DNA of 48,838 nt from Candidatus Aquabacterium excrementipullorum (GTDB lineage: Bacteria > Pseudomonadota > Gammaproteobacteria > Burkholderiales > Burkholderiaceae_C), in NCBI GenBank assembly GCA_019112875.1, contig DXIO01000097.1:1-48838 (forward strand), read 5' to 3'. The position numbers and the translations under genes are program-made. Below are positions 24,148-33,136 of the stretch, piece by piece. Each line of letters starts with the position of its first letter. The stretch's first letter is position 1. The notes below the pieces were generated by a model. It worked only from the letters and a program-made list of their open reading frames with translations. It ran no database searches and was not told where the DNA came from.

Positions 24148-24945
24148 TCAGGCGGCTTGCCGGAACTCCGGCAGGTCACCCCGGTGCAGATCGTACAACT
24201 TTCGAACCCAGGCCAGGGCCGGCCGGTTCATGTCCAAGGAAATCGATCGGGGACGCAGCAGCGACACGTAATCCGGTGTGGAGTACACCGGGTGCTGCGA
24301 GGGGCAGGCCAGCGGCGCAAGCAGCGAGGCGGCGGTGATGTCGGCCACCGAGAGGCGCGAGCCGACCAGGTACAGGCGCCCGTCGCTCAGGCGGCCTTCC
24401 AGCCAGGCCAGGGCCTGCAGGATGCGCTGTTCGGAGCGCTTGGCCGCTGCGGGCGTGATGTTGAGGCGGAACTTGAACACGCCCTTGATCAGCGGGTAAC
24501 CCAGGCGCACCACGCGCTGCTGCCAGGGGCCGGCGTGCGCGGTCCATTGCGCCAGGATCTTGTCGTCGTGGCGGAAGGCATCGAGGTAGAGGAAGCGCGC
24601 GACATCCTGGCCGATGTTGTCGAAGCGGTCTTCGATGGCCAGGCACTCGTCACGCAGTTCAGGGCCTTGGGGCAGCACATCGAGCGGACCATGGCGCTCA
24701 TCGAGCCACAGCAGGATCTTGGTGCTGTCCTGCACATGCACCTGGCGGCCATTGAGGCGCTGCTCGCGCAGGATGGGCAGCGTGGTCTGCCCCTGCCCAC
24801 CCATGCGCAGCGCCGGCATCATGTGGAAGGCGGGCGTGAGCATCACCTCGCGGAACGGCAGGCGGCTGGCATGCAGCACCCAGCGGATCTTCTCGCTGTA
24901 GTGCGACATCGCAAAGGTGAACAGGGTCAGGCCGACCGGCTCCAT
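24148..24945 (-). CDS. Glutathione S-transferase family protein
   Basis: A 265-residue protein with a GST plan. The thioredoxin-like N-terminal domain contains LTLFTFAMSHYSEKIRWVLH and LPIL, and a Gln-Asp-Ser motif at the glutathione site (VQDSTKILLWLD). An all-helical C-terminal domain follows, with the conserved LVGSRLSVADITAASLL. The substrate is unknown. The start ATG at 24945 is chosen because the longer frame adds residues without a domain match. It is followed at 27 bases by the patatin-like gene, suggesting a shared transcript. Confidence 0.87.
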   Translation of the reverse strand: MEPVGLTLFTFAMSHYSEKIRWVLHASRLPFREVMLTPAFHMMPALRMGGQGQTTLPILREQRLNGRQVHVQDSTKILLWLDERHGPLDVLPQGPELRDECLAIEDRFDNIGQDVARFLYLDAFRHDDKILAQWTAHAGPWQQRVVRLGYPLIKGVFKFRLNITPAAAKRSEQRILQALAWLEGRLSDGRLYLVGSRLSVADITAASLLAPLACPSQHPVYSTPDYVSLLRPRSISLDMNRPALAWVRKLYDLHRGDLPEFRQAA

Positions 24946-25080
24946 GGGGTACTTCGACTTCGAACGACAAAGGGATGAAAGCAGCATACCTGCGGCTTTC
25001 TCCCTTGTCCGCCCCCGTCATGCGGGAAATCCACCCCGCGAATGGGTAGATCCGCGCAAATTTGAGCGAGTGAGGCGCGC

Positions 25081-27417
25081 TCAGCGCTTGGTCTGCAGCT
25101 TGGCGAAGGCGGCGGCCATGGCCGATTGCCCTTGCGGCTGCTGCGGTGCGCCCCGCCCTGCCCCGCCGCCGCTCACGCGCTCGTTGCGCGCGGCCGGCTT
25201 GAAGCCGTTGTCGCGGGCGCCACCGCCGCTTCGTGCCCCGGGTGCCGCATCCAGCTTCATGGTCAGCGAGATCCGCTTGCGGGCCATGTCCACCTCCAGC
25301 ACCTTCACCTTGACGATGTCGCCGGTCTTGACCACCTCGCGCGCATCGGTGACGAACTTGTTGGAGAGCTGGCTCACGTGCACCAGCCCATCCTGGTGCA
25401 CGCCCAGGTCCACGAAGGCGCCGAACTGGGCCACGTTGCTCACGGTGCCCTCGAGCACCATGCCTTCCTGCAGGTCCTTGATGTCCTCGACGCCATCGTT
25501 GAAGCGGGCCACCTTGAAGTCGGGACGCGGGTCGCGGCCGGGCTTTTCCAGCTCGCCCAGGATGTCCTTGACGGTGATGACGCCGAACTTGTCGTCGGCG
25601 AACAGCTCGGGCTTGAGCGTGCGCAGCACGTCGCTCTTGCCGATCAGCTCGCCGATGGCCTTGCCGGTTTGCGCCAGCATCTTCTGCACCACCGGGTAGG
25701 TCTCGGGGTGCACGCCGGAAACATCCAGCGGGTTGTCGCCATCGCGGATGCGCAGGAAGCCTGCGGCCTGCTCGAAGGTCTTGGCGCCCAGGCCGGACAC
25801 ATCCATCAGCTGTTTGCGGTTCTTGAACGCGCCGTTGGCATCGCGCCAGCGCACGATGCTGCTGGCCACGGCGCTGCTCAGGCCCGACACGCGCGACAGC
25901 AATGGTGCGGAGGCGGTGTTCAGGTCCACGCCCACGGAGTTCACGCAGTCTTCGACGACGGCGTCCAGCGTGCGGGCCAACTCACTTTGGTTGACATCGT
26001 GCTGGTACTGGCCCACGCCGATGCTCTTGGGGTCGATCTTGACCAGCTCGGCCAGCGGATCCTGCAGGCGGCGGGCGATGGACACGGCGCCGCGCAGGCT
26101 CACGTCCAGCTCGGGCAGCTCCTTGCTGGCGAACTCGGATGCCGAGTACACCGAGGCGCCTGCCTCGCTCACCACGACCTTCTCGATGTGGGTGCCAGGC
26201 GCCATCTGCTGGATGCGCTTGATCAGGTCGGCGGCCAGCTTGTCGGTCTCGCGGCTGGCGGTGCCGTTGCCGATGGCGATCAGGTTGACACCGTGGGCGG
26301 CGCACAGACGGCCCAGCGTGTGGATCGAGCCTTCCCAGTCCTTGCGCGGCTCGTGCGGGTACACGGTCGAGGTGTCCAGCACGCGGCCGGTATCGCTGAC
26401 CACGGCCACCTTCACGCCGGTGCGGATGCCGGGATCCAGCCCCATCACCACGCGCTTGCCGGCCGGCGCGGCCAGCAGCAGGTCACGCAGGTTCTCGGCG
26501 AACACCTTGATGGCCGTGGCCTCGGCGGCCTCGCGCAGCTTGGTGAACAGATCACGCTCCAGGCTCAACGACAGCTTGACCTTCCAGGTCCAGGCGATGG
26601 TCTTGCGGATCAGGTCGTCGGCGGGGCGCTTGCCGTGGCTCCAGCCCAGGTGAATCGCAATGCGGCCTTCGGCCATGGTTGGCCTGCCGGGCACGACTTC
26701 TTCGTCGAGCACCAGCTTGGCGTCCAGGATCTCCTGCGTGCGGCCACGGAACACGGCCAGCGCGCGGTGCGAAGGCACGGTGCGGATGGGCTCGTCGTAG
26801 TCGAAGTAATCTCGGAACTTGGCCACGTCGGGGTTGTTCTCGTCCTTGCCGTCCATCAGCTTGGACTTGAACAGGCCCTCTTGCCACAGCCAGTCGCGCA
26901 TCTTGCCGACCAGCGCGGCGTCTTCGGCCCAGCGCTCGGACAGCAGGTCGCGCACGCCGTCGAGCACCGCGAAGGCATCGGCGAAACCACCTTCGGCGTT
27001 GATGAACGCAGCGGCTTCGGCCGACGGATCCAGCGTCGGATCCGCGAACAGCTTGTCGGCCAGCGGCTCCAGGCCGGCCTCGCGGGCGATCATGCCCTTG
27101 GTGCGCCGCTTGGGCTTGTAGGGCAGGTACAGGTCTTCCAGTTCCTGCTTGGTGGGCACGGTCTCGATGGCGGCGCGCAACTCGGGCGTGAGCTTGCCCT
27201 GTTCGTCGATGCTCTTGAGCACGGCGGCGCGCCGGTCTTCCAGCTCGCGCAGATAGCCCAGGCGGGCCTCCAGGTCACGCAGTTGCGTGTCGTCCAGGCC
27301 GTCGGTGGCCTCCTTGCGGTAGCGGGCGATGAAGGGCACGGTGGCCCCGCCGTCCAGCAGGTCGACGGCGGCTTTGACTTGGGCGGGGCGAACCTTGAGT
27401 TCGGCCGCCAGTTGCAT
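25081..27417 (-). CDS. tex: Tex, S1-domain RNA-binding transcription accessory protein
   Basis: A 778-residue protein very similar to E. coli YhgF and other Tex proteins. Order of segments: N-terminal helical region ([38 protein letters not shown]), YqgF/RNase-H-like domain ([18 protein letters not shown]), helix-hairpin-helix motifs ([14 protein letters not shown]), and a C-terminal S1 domain ([21 protein letters not shown]). A Gly/Ala/Arg-rich tail follows. Tex affects transcription and translation-coupled processes, probably through nucleic-acid binding. A TTG at 27432 is an alternative start. It is divergent from pyrD with 137 bases between the start codons. Confidence 0.95.
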   Translation of the reverse strand: MQLAAELKVRPAQVKAAVDLLDGGATVPFIARYRKEATDGLDDTQLRDLEARLGYLRELEDRRAAVLKSIDEQGKLTPELRAAIETVPTKQELEDLYLPYKPKRRTKGMIAREAGLEPLADKLFADPTLDPSAEAAAFINAEGGFADAFAVLDGVRDLLSERWAEDAALVGKMRDWLWQEGLFKSKLMDGKDENNPDVAKFRDYFDYDEPIRTVPSHRALAVFRGRTQEILDAKLVLDEEVVPGRPTMAEGRIAIHLGWSHGKRPADDLIRKTIAWTWKVKLSLSLERDLFTKLREAAEATAIKVFAENLRDLLLAAPAGKRVVMGLDPGIRTGVKVAVVSDTGRVLDTSTVYPHEPRKDWEGSIHTLGRLCAAHGVNLIAIGNGTASRETDKLAADLIKRIQQMAPGTHIEKVVVSEAGASVYSASEFASKELPELDVSLRGAVSIARRLQDPLAELVKIDPKSIGVGQYQHDVNQSELARTLDAVVEDCVNSVGVDLNTASAPLLSRVSGLSSAVASSIVRWRDANGAFKNRKQLMDVSGLGAKTFEQAAGFLRIRDGDNPLDVSGVHPETYPVVQKMLAQTGKAIGELIGKSDVLRTLKPELFADDKFGVITVKDILGELEKPGRDPRPDFKVARFNDGVEDIKDLQEGMVLEGTVSNVAQFGAFVDLGVHQDGLVHVSQLSNKFVTDAREVVKTGDIVKVKVLEVDMARKRISLTMKLDAAPGARSGGGARDNGFKPAARNERVSGGGAGRGAPQQPQGQSAMAAAFAKLQTKR

Positions 27418-27554
27418 CAGGATCTTGTCCAAAGCGAGGCCTTGTGAAGCAGGTCGAGAGGGGGCGCAGTTTGCCACAGCGCGCCCGCCCGGCAAGGCCT
27501 TGTCATCGGCGACAATACGAGGTTTGCTTCGCGTCTGAATTTCCTGCTCCCACC

Positions 27555-28589
27555 ATGGCCCTGATCCCCTACGCTCTCTCCAAATCCGTGCTCTTCAAGA
27601 TGGACCCGGAGGATGCGCACGAGCTCATCATGAACTCGCTGGCCACCTTCCAGAACACGCCGCTGGCCTGCCTGTGGGGCAACCGCCGCGTGGAGGATCC
27701 GGTGGAAATCGCCGGCCTGCGCTTTCCCAACCGCATCGGCATGGCCGCCGGCCTGGACAAGAACGGCCGCGTGATCGACGGCCTGGGCGCCATGGGCTTC
27801 GGTTTCGTCGAGGTGGGCACCGTCACGCCCAAGGGGCAACCGGGCAATCCGCGCCCGCGCATCTTCCGCCTGCCAGAGGCCAAGGGCCTGATCAACCGCC
27901 TGGGTTTCAACAACGAAGGCCTGGACGCCTTTGTCGCCAATGTGAAGAAGGCCCGATACCGTCAGAACGGCGGCATCCTGGGCCTGAACATCGGCAAGAA
28001 CGCCGCCACGCCCATCGAAAACGCGGTGGACGACTACATCCTCTGCCTGGATGGTGTCTACCCGCACGCCGACTACGTGGTCGTCAACATCTCCTCGCCC
28101 AACACCAAGAACCTGCGCAGCCTGCAGAGCGACGAGGCGCTCGATGGCCTGCTCGGCCGCCTGCAGGAGCACCGCCAGACGCTGATCCAGCGCCATGGCC
28201 GCACCGTGCCCATGTTCGTGAAGATCGCACCAGACCTGGACGAAACGCAAGTGGGCGTGATCGCCGCCACGCTGCAGAAGAACGGCCTGGACGGCGTGAT
28301 CGCCACCAACACCACGCTCTCACGCGATGCCGTGAAGGGCCTGCAGCATGGCGAGGAAACCGGTGGTCTGAGCGGCCGCCCGGTGTTCGAAGCCAGCAAC
28401 CAGGTGATCCGCCAGCTGCGTGCGGCCCTGGGCCCGCGCTTCCCCATCATCGGGGTGGGCGGCGTGTTCAGCGGTGCGGATGCGCGCGCCAAGCGCGAAG
28501 CCGGCGCGGACCTGGTGCAGATCTACTCGGGCCTGATCTACGAAGGCCCCGGCCTGGTGGACGACTGCGCGCGCGCGCTCAAGGCCTGA
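27555..28589 (+). CDS. pyrD: Dihydroorotate dehydrogenase (quinone), class 2
   Basis: A 344-residue FMN enzyme of pyrimidine synthesis, oxidising dihydroorotate to orotate with membrane quinones. The N-terminal helix pair ([22 protein letters not shown]) is the class-2 membrane-association domain. [35 protein letters not shown] (with the catalytic serine) and the FMN-phosphate site [10 protein letters not shown] with [13 protein letters not shown] are present. The ATG at 27555 gives the normal length; the open frame upstream is spurious. Confidence 0.95.
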   Translation: MALIPYALSKSVLFKMDPEDAHELIMNSLATFQNTPLACLWGNRRVEDPVEIAGLRFPNRIGMAAGLDKNGRVIDGLGAMGFGFVEVGTVTPKGQPGNPRPRIFRLPEAKGLINRLGFNNEGLDAFVANVKKARYRQNGGILGLNIGKNAATPIENAVDDYILCLDGVYPHADYVVVNISSPNTKNLRSLQSDEALDGLLGRLQEHRQTLIQRHGRTVPMFVKIAPDLDETQVGVIAATLQKNGLDGVIATNTTLSRDAVKGLQHGEETGGLSGRPVFEASNQVIRQLRAALGPRFPIIGVGGVFSGADARAKREAGADLVQIYSGLIYEGPGLVDDCARALKA

Positions 28590-28618
28590 TCAGCCGAGCC
28601 CCAAGCCCGGCAGTCAAC

Positions 28619-30457
28619 TCAACGGTGCCCTTGTGCGGCGGCTGCGGCCGGGGCAGCACCAGGCTCGGGCGCACCGGCGAAGGTGCGGCGGTACAGGCCT
28701 GCATCCACGCCACGCACAGCGCGCTGCAGTGCTTCGACCAGCTCCTTCTGACTGGTCAAGGCAGGCCGTGCATAGCGCGACATCAGCTTGGTCAGCAGCA
28801 TGTTCTGGCGCGCAGCCGGCTGTTCGAGCAGTTCACACAGCTCATTGGCCAGGCTGGCCGTCAGCCTCAGCCAGTCGCCGGTGCCCTCGGGCCGACGTGG
28901 CGAGACATTCACGCTCATGGGCCGCGCCGCCTGCACGAAGTACTCCGGGAAGCCCCAGTAGCGCAGCACGGCACCGGTCAGATCGTCCGGGTTCACGCCC
29001 AGCACCGCGCCCGTGGCGGCTTCAACCGTCATGCCCGGTGTGGGCTTGCCTTCGTTCTCGGTAGGCGGCCCGGGCAAAGTCAACCGGGTGATCTGCGCCG
29101 ATTCCTCCGGGAAGTGGTAGAGGATCAGCAGCTTGCCCAGGCGCTGCGACATGGCGGCCATCATGGCCTCCTCGTCGCCGATGTTGAAGGGGCGCAGCCA
29201 GCGTGCGGCCAGCCCGGCCACGCAGGCGATCTTCAGCTCGGACTCCAGCGCCGTCACGGCGTTTTCACCGGCCTCCGCGCCCTGCAAGGAACTCGATGCC
29301 TGCAGCACACCCGGCCAGGTGCGCAAGGTGCCGCACACCTTGCGCAGCCCTTGCTGGCCCAGCAGCACGATGGCCCGGCTCAGGCTGCACGAGGGATCCT
29401 CGTTGCCTCCCATCTGGTAGCGGGCCGTGTTGACTGCTTTCAGCAGTTCCCAGGCCAGTGCCGGGTCCAGGACGATCTGGTTGACCATGTCGTCCACGCG
29501 CAGTTCTTCACGCGTGAACACCTTGAGGATGCCGCCCATGTCCCGCGCACGGCTGGGCAGGTGTCCCACCGTTTCCAGGCGGTCCATGATGAGCGCCAGC
29601 GGCCCGGCCGATTCCTGGCTGTTCGCCTTGACCCAGCCTTGCAGTGCGCTGATCAGCGTGCGCGCATTGAGGTAACGCTGACGGTACTGGCGATCCGTCG
29701 CGCGATTGACGATGGCGCGCAGCGTTTCCGCCACGGGCTGCGGCGTGTTCCAGGGCAGACGCACGATTTCCGGGCCCACACGCAGCGATGCGCTGGCGAA
29801 ATCGGCATCGTCCAGTGCGGGATGCCCGGCCAGCAGCCGGTGCAGCAGCAGGCCGGCCATCAGCACGTCCCGCTCGGCCGCCACGCGTTGCTCCTGGCGA
29901 GAGCCGCTGCCTGCCGCCGAAGCACCCTGCCCGCCCATGCCGCCGGATCGCGGCAAGGCCAGTCCCACGGCCAGCCCCGCCACCCGCACGTGTCCGGCGC
30001 CGTCCAGCAGCACATTGGCCAGTTCCAGATCCTTGTGCGAGGTGCCCGCCTCGTGCGCGAAAGCCAGGGCTTCGAGCAACTCGATCGTCCAGTTGACGAC
30101 ATCCAGCACCGTGGGCACCGGATGGCTGGGCTGCATGCGCTCCTGCAGTGTGATCGCCCCACCGCGTTCGTAGACGGCGTAGGGCCAGCCCTCGTGGATG
30201 CCGATATCAAGCACCTGGGCCAGGCGTGGATGCTTCAGGCGGGAGGCCAGCAGCACCTCCTGGCTCCAAGCGTCCTTCTCCTGCTCGGACTTGGGCTGGG
30301 CACGCGGCACGCACATCAGCACTTCCGTCTGGCTGGCGGTATCGAACGCCAGCCACGAGTACGACATCGAACTCTTGGCCAATAGCTGACGCAGCTCGAA
30401 GCGCCCGAAGCGCCGAGCCGGCGACGCACTGGGGGGCATCACATCAGCCGAGTCCAT
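28619..30457 (-). CDS. Degenerate protein-kinase domain fused to HDOD domain
   Basis: A 612-residue protein. Residues about 17-215 have the Ser/Thr kinase fold but lack key parts. The glycine loop reads LLAKSSMSYSWL, the VAIK lysine is absent near TEVLMCVPR, and the HRD motif is HKD (141-143) with Asn148. The DFG is replaced by AGL. Catalysis is therefore doubtful. Residues about 290-490 form an HDOD domain (IVLDPALAWELLKAVNTARY, AIVLLGQQGLRKV), used in bacterial signalling without phosphohydrolase residues. No membrane helices are seen. The ATG at 30457 is preferred over a TTG at 30466. It is divergent from trxA. Likely a cytoplasmic signalling scaffold; the partner is unknown. Confidence 0.82.
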   Translation of the reverse strand: MDSADVMPPSASPARRFGRFELRQLLAKSSMSYSWLAFDTASQTEVLMCVPRAQPKSEQEKDAWSQEVLLASRLKHPRLAQVLDIGIHEGWPYAVYERGGAITLQERMQPSHPVPTVLDVVNWTIELLEALAFAHEAGTSHKDLELANVLLDGAGHVRVAGLAVGLALPRSGGMGGQGASAAGSGSRQEQRVAAERDVLMAGLLLHRLLAGHPALDDADFASASLRVGPEIVRLPWNTPQPVAETLRAIVNRATDRQYRQRYLNARTLISALQGWVKANSQESAGPLALIMDRLETVGHLPSRARDMGGILKVFTREELRVDDMVNQIVLDPALAWELLKAVNTARYQMGGNEDPSCSLSRAIVLLGQQGLRKVCGTLRTWPGVLQASSSLQGAEAGENAVTALESELKIACVAGLAARWLRPFNIGDEEAMMAAMSQRLGKLLILYHFPEESAQITRLTLPGPPTENEGKPTPGMTVEAATGAVLGVNPDDLTGAVLRYWGFPEYFVQAARPMSVNVSPRRPEGTGDWLRLTASLANELCELLEQPAARQNMLLTKLMSRYARPALTSQKELVEALQRAVRGVDAGLYRRTFAGAPEPGAAPAAAAAQGHR

Positions 30458-30734
30458 GAACAGCAAACCAATTCATCAAAAATATAAACAGGCAGGAATA
30501 AAGGCGAATCAGGGGCCTATGGCACAGATACATTTAAACGCAAATCCGGACAGCTGAACCAATGATCAGACCCTGAGAACACCGGGCATTTTTCACTGTC
30601 CGAAGCGCCGCGTGTCACATCACGCTATGTTCGCCATAGATAAATCATGCACCCACCGCACATAAGGCTGCAGGGTTGTGTGTCAAAATTTATCCCAGCC
30701 ACCCCAAAAAGGGTTCCGCTTCAAGGACAGTCTC

Positions 30735-31064
30735 ATGAGCAATGAATTGATCAAACATGTGAGCGACGCGTCGTTCGACGCCGATGTGCTTCAAGCCGCC
30801 ACGCCCGTGCTGGTGGACTACTGGGCCGAATGGTGCGGCCCTTGCAAGATGATCGCCCCCATCCTGGACGAAGTCGCCGGCACCTACGATGGCCGCGTCA
30901 CCATCGCCAAGATGAACGTGGACGAAAACCGCAATGTGCCCGCCAAGTTCGGCATCCGCGGCATCCCCACGCTGATGATCTTCAAGTCTGGCCAACTGGC
31001 CGCCACCAAGGTCGGCGCCCTCTCCAAGGCCCAGCTGACGGCGTTCATCGACGCCAATCTGTGA
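30735..31064 (+). CDS. trxA: Thioredoxin 1
   Basis: A 109-residue thioredoxin with the active site WCGPC (Cys34, Cys37), the cis-proline loop [10 protein letters not shown] and the conserved [16 protein letters not shown]. It reduces disulfides in cytoplasmic proteins. AAGGA lies 7 bases before the ATG at 30735. It precedes rho in the trxA-rho-rpmE2 order common in betaproteobacteria. The 277-base gap upstream holds both the trxA promoter and that of the divergent kinase-HDOD gene; I could not fix either confidently. Confidence 0.96.
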   Translation: MSNELIKHVSDASFDADVLQAATPVLVDYWAEWCGPCKMIAPILDEVAGTYDGRVTIAKMNVDENRNVPAKFGIRGIPTLMIFKSGQLAATKVGALSKAQLTAFIDANL

Positions 31065-31071
31065 TCTGAAA

Positions 31072-31089
31072 AAGGGCGCCACAGCCCTT
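31072..31089 (+). terminator. Weak stem-loop after trxA
   Basis: AAGGGC (31072-31077) pairs with GCCCTT (31084-31089) across a 6-base loop, eight bases after the trxA stop. Only a broken U stretch follows (ATACTT). It could partly terminate trxA transcripts before rho. Confidence 0.35.
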
Positions 31090-31104
31090 ATACTTGTGCC
31101 AGCA

Positions 31105-31175
31105 GCCGGTTCGGTGAATAGATCACCGGCCGGCCGCCAGAGTCGGAAACAGTAACCCCGGCTCGCCACGCCGGG
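31105..31175 (+). promoter_or_regulatory. Structured leader of rho
   Basis: In the 262-base trxA-rho gap, two GC-rich hairpins can form: GCCGGT/ACCGGC (31105-31130, with an alternative inner CGGTGA/TCACCG stem) and CCCGGC/GCCGGG (31157-31175). The later part (31176-31326) is C-rich and G-poor in places. In E. coli rho is autoregulated by Rho-dependent attenuation in its leader, so a similar role is plausible but not shown here. Confidence 0.35.
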
Positions 31176-31326
31176 CATCCTTTCCGTAGCGACCACCCGG
31201 CAAGCACGGCATCCGTTCAACGGGTGCACCACTCCCCCACCGTTCACACCGCAACAACGTCGGCTCGTCAGGCTTCATGCGCAAGCACACCTGCACCGGG
31301 ACCGGTCTTGTACAAGGTACAGATCC

Positions 31327-32595
31327 ATGCATCTTTCCGAACTGAAGGCGCTGCACATTTCGACGCTGGTCGAAATGGCCGAAGGCCTGGAGATCGAAAA
31401 CGTCGCCCGCATGCGCAAGCAGGAGTTGATGTTCGCGATCATGAAGAAGCGCGCCAAGGCCGGCGAGCAAGTCTTCGGCGACGGCGTGCTCGAAGTGCTG
31501 CCTGATGGCTTCGGCTTCCTGCGCGCCCTTGACGCCAGCTTCCTGGCCAGCACCGACGACATCTACCTGTCGCCCACGCAGGTGCGCCGCTTCAACCTGC
31601 ACACCGGCGACATGATCGAAGGCGAAGTGCGCGTGCCCAAGGATGGCGAGCGCTACTTCGCACTGGTCAAGGTGGACCGCGTCAATGGCCTGTCGCCCGA
31701 GGTCAACAAGAACAAGATCCTGTTCGAGAACCTGACGCCGCTGTTCCCGACCGAGCAGTTCAAGCTCGAGCGCGACCTGGCCAAGGGCAACGACGACAAC
31801 ATCACCAGCCGCATCATCGACCTGATCGCCCCCATCGGCAAAGGCCAGCGCGCCCTGCTGGTGGCTCCGCCCAAGAGCGGCAAGACGGTGATGATGAAGA
31901 ACCTGGCGCACGCCCTGGTGGCCAATCACCCTGAAGTGCACCTGATCGTTCTGCTGGTCGACGAGCGCCCTGAAGAAGTGACCGAAATGCAGCGCACCGT
32001 GCGCGGCGAGGTCATCAGCTCGACTTTCGACGAGCCGGCCCAGCGCCACGTGCAGGTCGCCGAAATGGTGATCGAGCGCGCCAAGCGCCTGGTCGAACTC
32101 AAGAAAGATGTGGTCATCCTGCTGGACTCGATCACCCGACTGGCGCGTGCGTACAACAACGTGCTGCCCAGCTCCGGCAAGGTGCTGTCGGGCGGCGTGG
32201 ATTCCAACGCCCTGCAACGCCCCAAGCGCTTCTTCGGCGCGGCCCGCAACATCGAAGAAGGCGGCTCGCTGACCATCATCGGCACCGCCCTGGTCGACAC
32301 CGGCAGCCGCATGGACGAAGTGATCTACGAAGAATTCAAGGGCACCGGCAACTGCGAAATCCACCTGGATCGCCGCATGGCCGAAAAGCGCGTGTATCCC
32401 TCGATCCTGATCAACAAGTCGGGCACCCGCCGCGAAGAGCTGCTGCTCAAGCCCGAGATCCTGCAAAAGAGCTGGATCCTGCGCAAGCTGCTCTACCCGA
32501 TGGACGAGATCGACGCGATGGAGTTCGTGCTCGACAAGATGCGCTCGACCAAGAACAACCACGATTTCTTCGACATGATGCGTCGTGGTGGCTGA
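31327..32595 (+). CDS. rho: Transcription termination factor Rho
   Basis: A 422-residue hexameric RNA helicase, of usual length. The N-terminal RNA-binding region ([30 protein letters not shown]) is followed by the primary-site fold and the ATPase. The P-loop is APPKSGKT at residues 180-187, Walker B is [16 protein letters not shown], and the Q/R-loop regions and C-terminal [13 protein letters not shown] are conserved. It terminates transcription at C-rich untranslated RNA. A factor-independent terminator follows at 32616-32646. Confidence 0.97.
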   Translation: MHLSELKALHISTLVEMAEGLEIENVARMRKQELMFAIMKKRAKAGEQVFGDGVLEVLPDGFGFLRALDASFLASTDDIYLSPTQVRRFNLHTGDMIEGEVRVPKDGERYFALVKVDRVNGLSPEVNKNKILFENLTPLFPTEQFKLERDLAKGNDDNITSRIIDLIAPIGKGQRALLVAPPKSGKTVMMKNLAHALVANHPEVHLIVLLVDERPEEVTEMQRTVRGEVISSTFDEPAQRHVQVAEMVIERAKRLVELKKDVVILLDSITRLARAYNNVLPSSGKVLSGGVDSNALQRPKRFFGAARNIEEGGSLTIIGTALVDTGSRMDEVIYEEFKGTGNCEIHLDRRMAEKRVYPSILINKSGTRREELLLKPEILQKSWILRKLLYPMDEIDAMEFVLDKMRSTKNNHDFFDMMRRGG

Positions 32596-32615
32596 CCCCT
32601 CCGTCAGGCGCTCGC

Positions 32616-32646
32616 GAAAGGCAGCCTTCGGGCTGCTTTTCGCTTT
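32616..32646 (+). terminator. Rho-independent terminator of rho gene
   Basis: GCAGCC (32621-32626) pairs with GGCTGC (32631-32636) around a UUCG tetraloop. It is flanked by an A-rich left side and followed by UUUU and a second U run. It lies 20 bases after the rho stop. Confidence 0.8.
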
Positions 32647-32663
32647 TCAGGCCGGAAATAGGC

Positions 32664-32669
32664 TATAAT
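32664..32669 (+). promoter_or_regulatory. Sigma-70 -10 element of rpmE2
   Basis: A perfect TATAAT at 32664-32669, 80 bases before the L31 start codon. No good -35 is seen at 16-18 bp spacing; the sequence there is the U run of the rho terminator (GCTTTT). The promoter would therefore start within the terminator. Confidence 0.5.
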
Positions 32670-32749
32670 CCAAGGTTTTCCGGCTGTCGGAAAGTGCGCA
32701 GGCATGGTGCCCGCGTGGCTGCCGATGATGCAAACAGCAGAGGTTCGAC

Positions 32750-33004
32750 ATGAAAGAAGGCATTCACCCCAACTACCGCGACGTCCTGTTCGTGGACCTG
32801 TCCAACGGCTTCAAGTTCGTGACGCGCTCGTGCGTGCCCACGAAGGAAACCGGCAAGACCGACGATGGCCGTGAGCTGCCGCTGTTCAAGCTGGAAACCT
32901 CGGCTGAATCGCACCCCTTCTACACGGGCCAGCAAAAGAGCGTGGACACCCTGGGTGGCCGCGTCGAGAAGTTCCGCAACAAGTTCGCTCACCTCAAGAA
33001 GTAA
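32750..33004 (+). CDS. rpmE2: 50S ribosomal protein L31 type B (zinc-independent)
   Basis: An 84-residue L31 of the longer, C-minus type. [20 protein letters not shown] and [11 protein letters not shown] are typical of type B. Only one cysteine (Cys28) is present, so the CxxC zinc pair of type A is missing. Type B often replaces type A under zinc limitation, but in many betaproteobacteria it seems to be the constitutive copy next to rho. It has its own -10 element and terminator (33034-33058), so it is a single-gene unit. Confidence 0.95.
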   Translation: MKEGIHPNYRDVLFVDLSNGFKFVTRSCVPTKETGKTDDGRELPLFKLETSAESHPFYTGQQKSVDTLGGRVEKFRNKFAHLKK

Positions 33005-33033
33005 TTCTTCTTGTCCGCCTGGCGGATGGTCGA

Positions 33034-33058
33034 AGGGCAGCCCAGGCTGCCCTTTTTA
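33034..33058 (+). terminator. Rho-independent terminator of rpmE2
   Basis: A 9-bp stem, AGGGCAGCC (33034-33042) with GGCTGCCCT (33045-33053), followed by a U run. The inner pairs must open to form a real loop. A small stem (TCCGCC/GGCGGA, 33015-33027) precedes it. Confidence 0.85.
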
Positions 33059-33136
33059 TTTGTCGTTTCTCTTTGCTGCGCTTTGCCGGCCGCAGCCCGC
33101 AACCCAGGCCGTTTTGCCGAGTAAGATCGCCGCCGC

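Noticed and set aside
25126-27447. 773-residue plus-strand open frame opposite tex
   Set aside because: Antisense shadow of a highly conserved gene; its extreme His/Gln/Gly content is an artefact of strand reversal.
30458-30734. Promoters for trxA and the kinase-HDOD gene
   Set aside because: A TATATT-like hexamer is visible on the minus strand at 30481-30486, but no -35 at proper spacing; for trxA no convincing pair was found.
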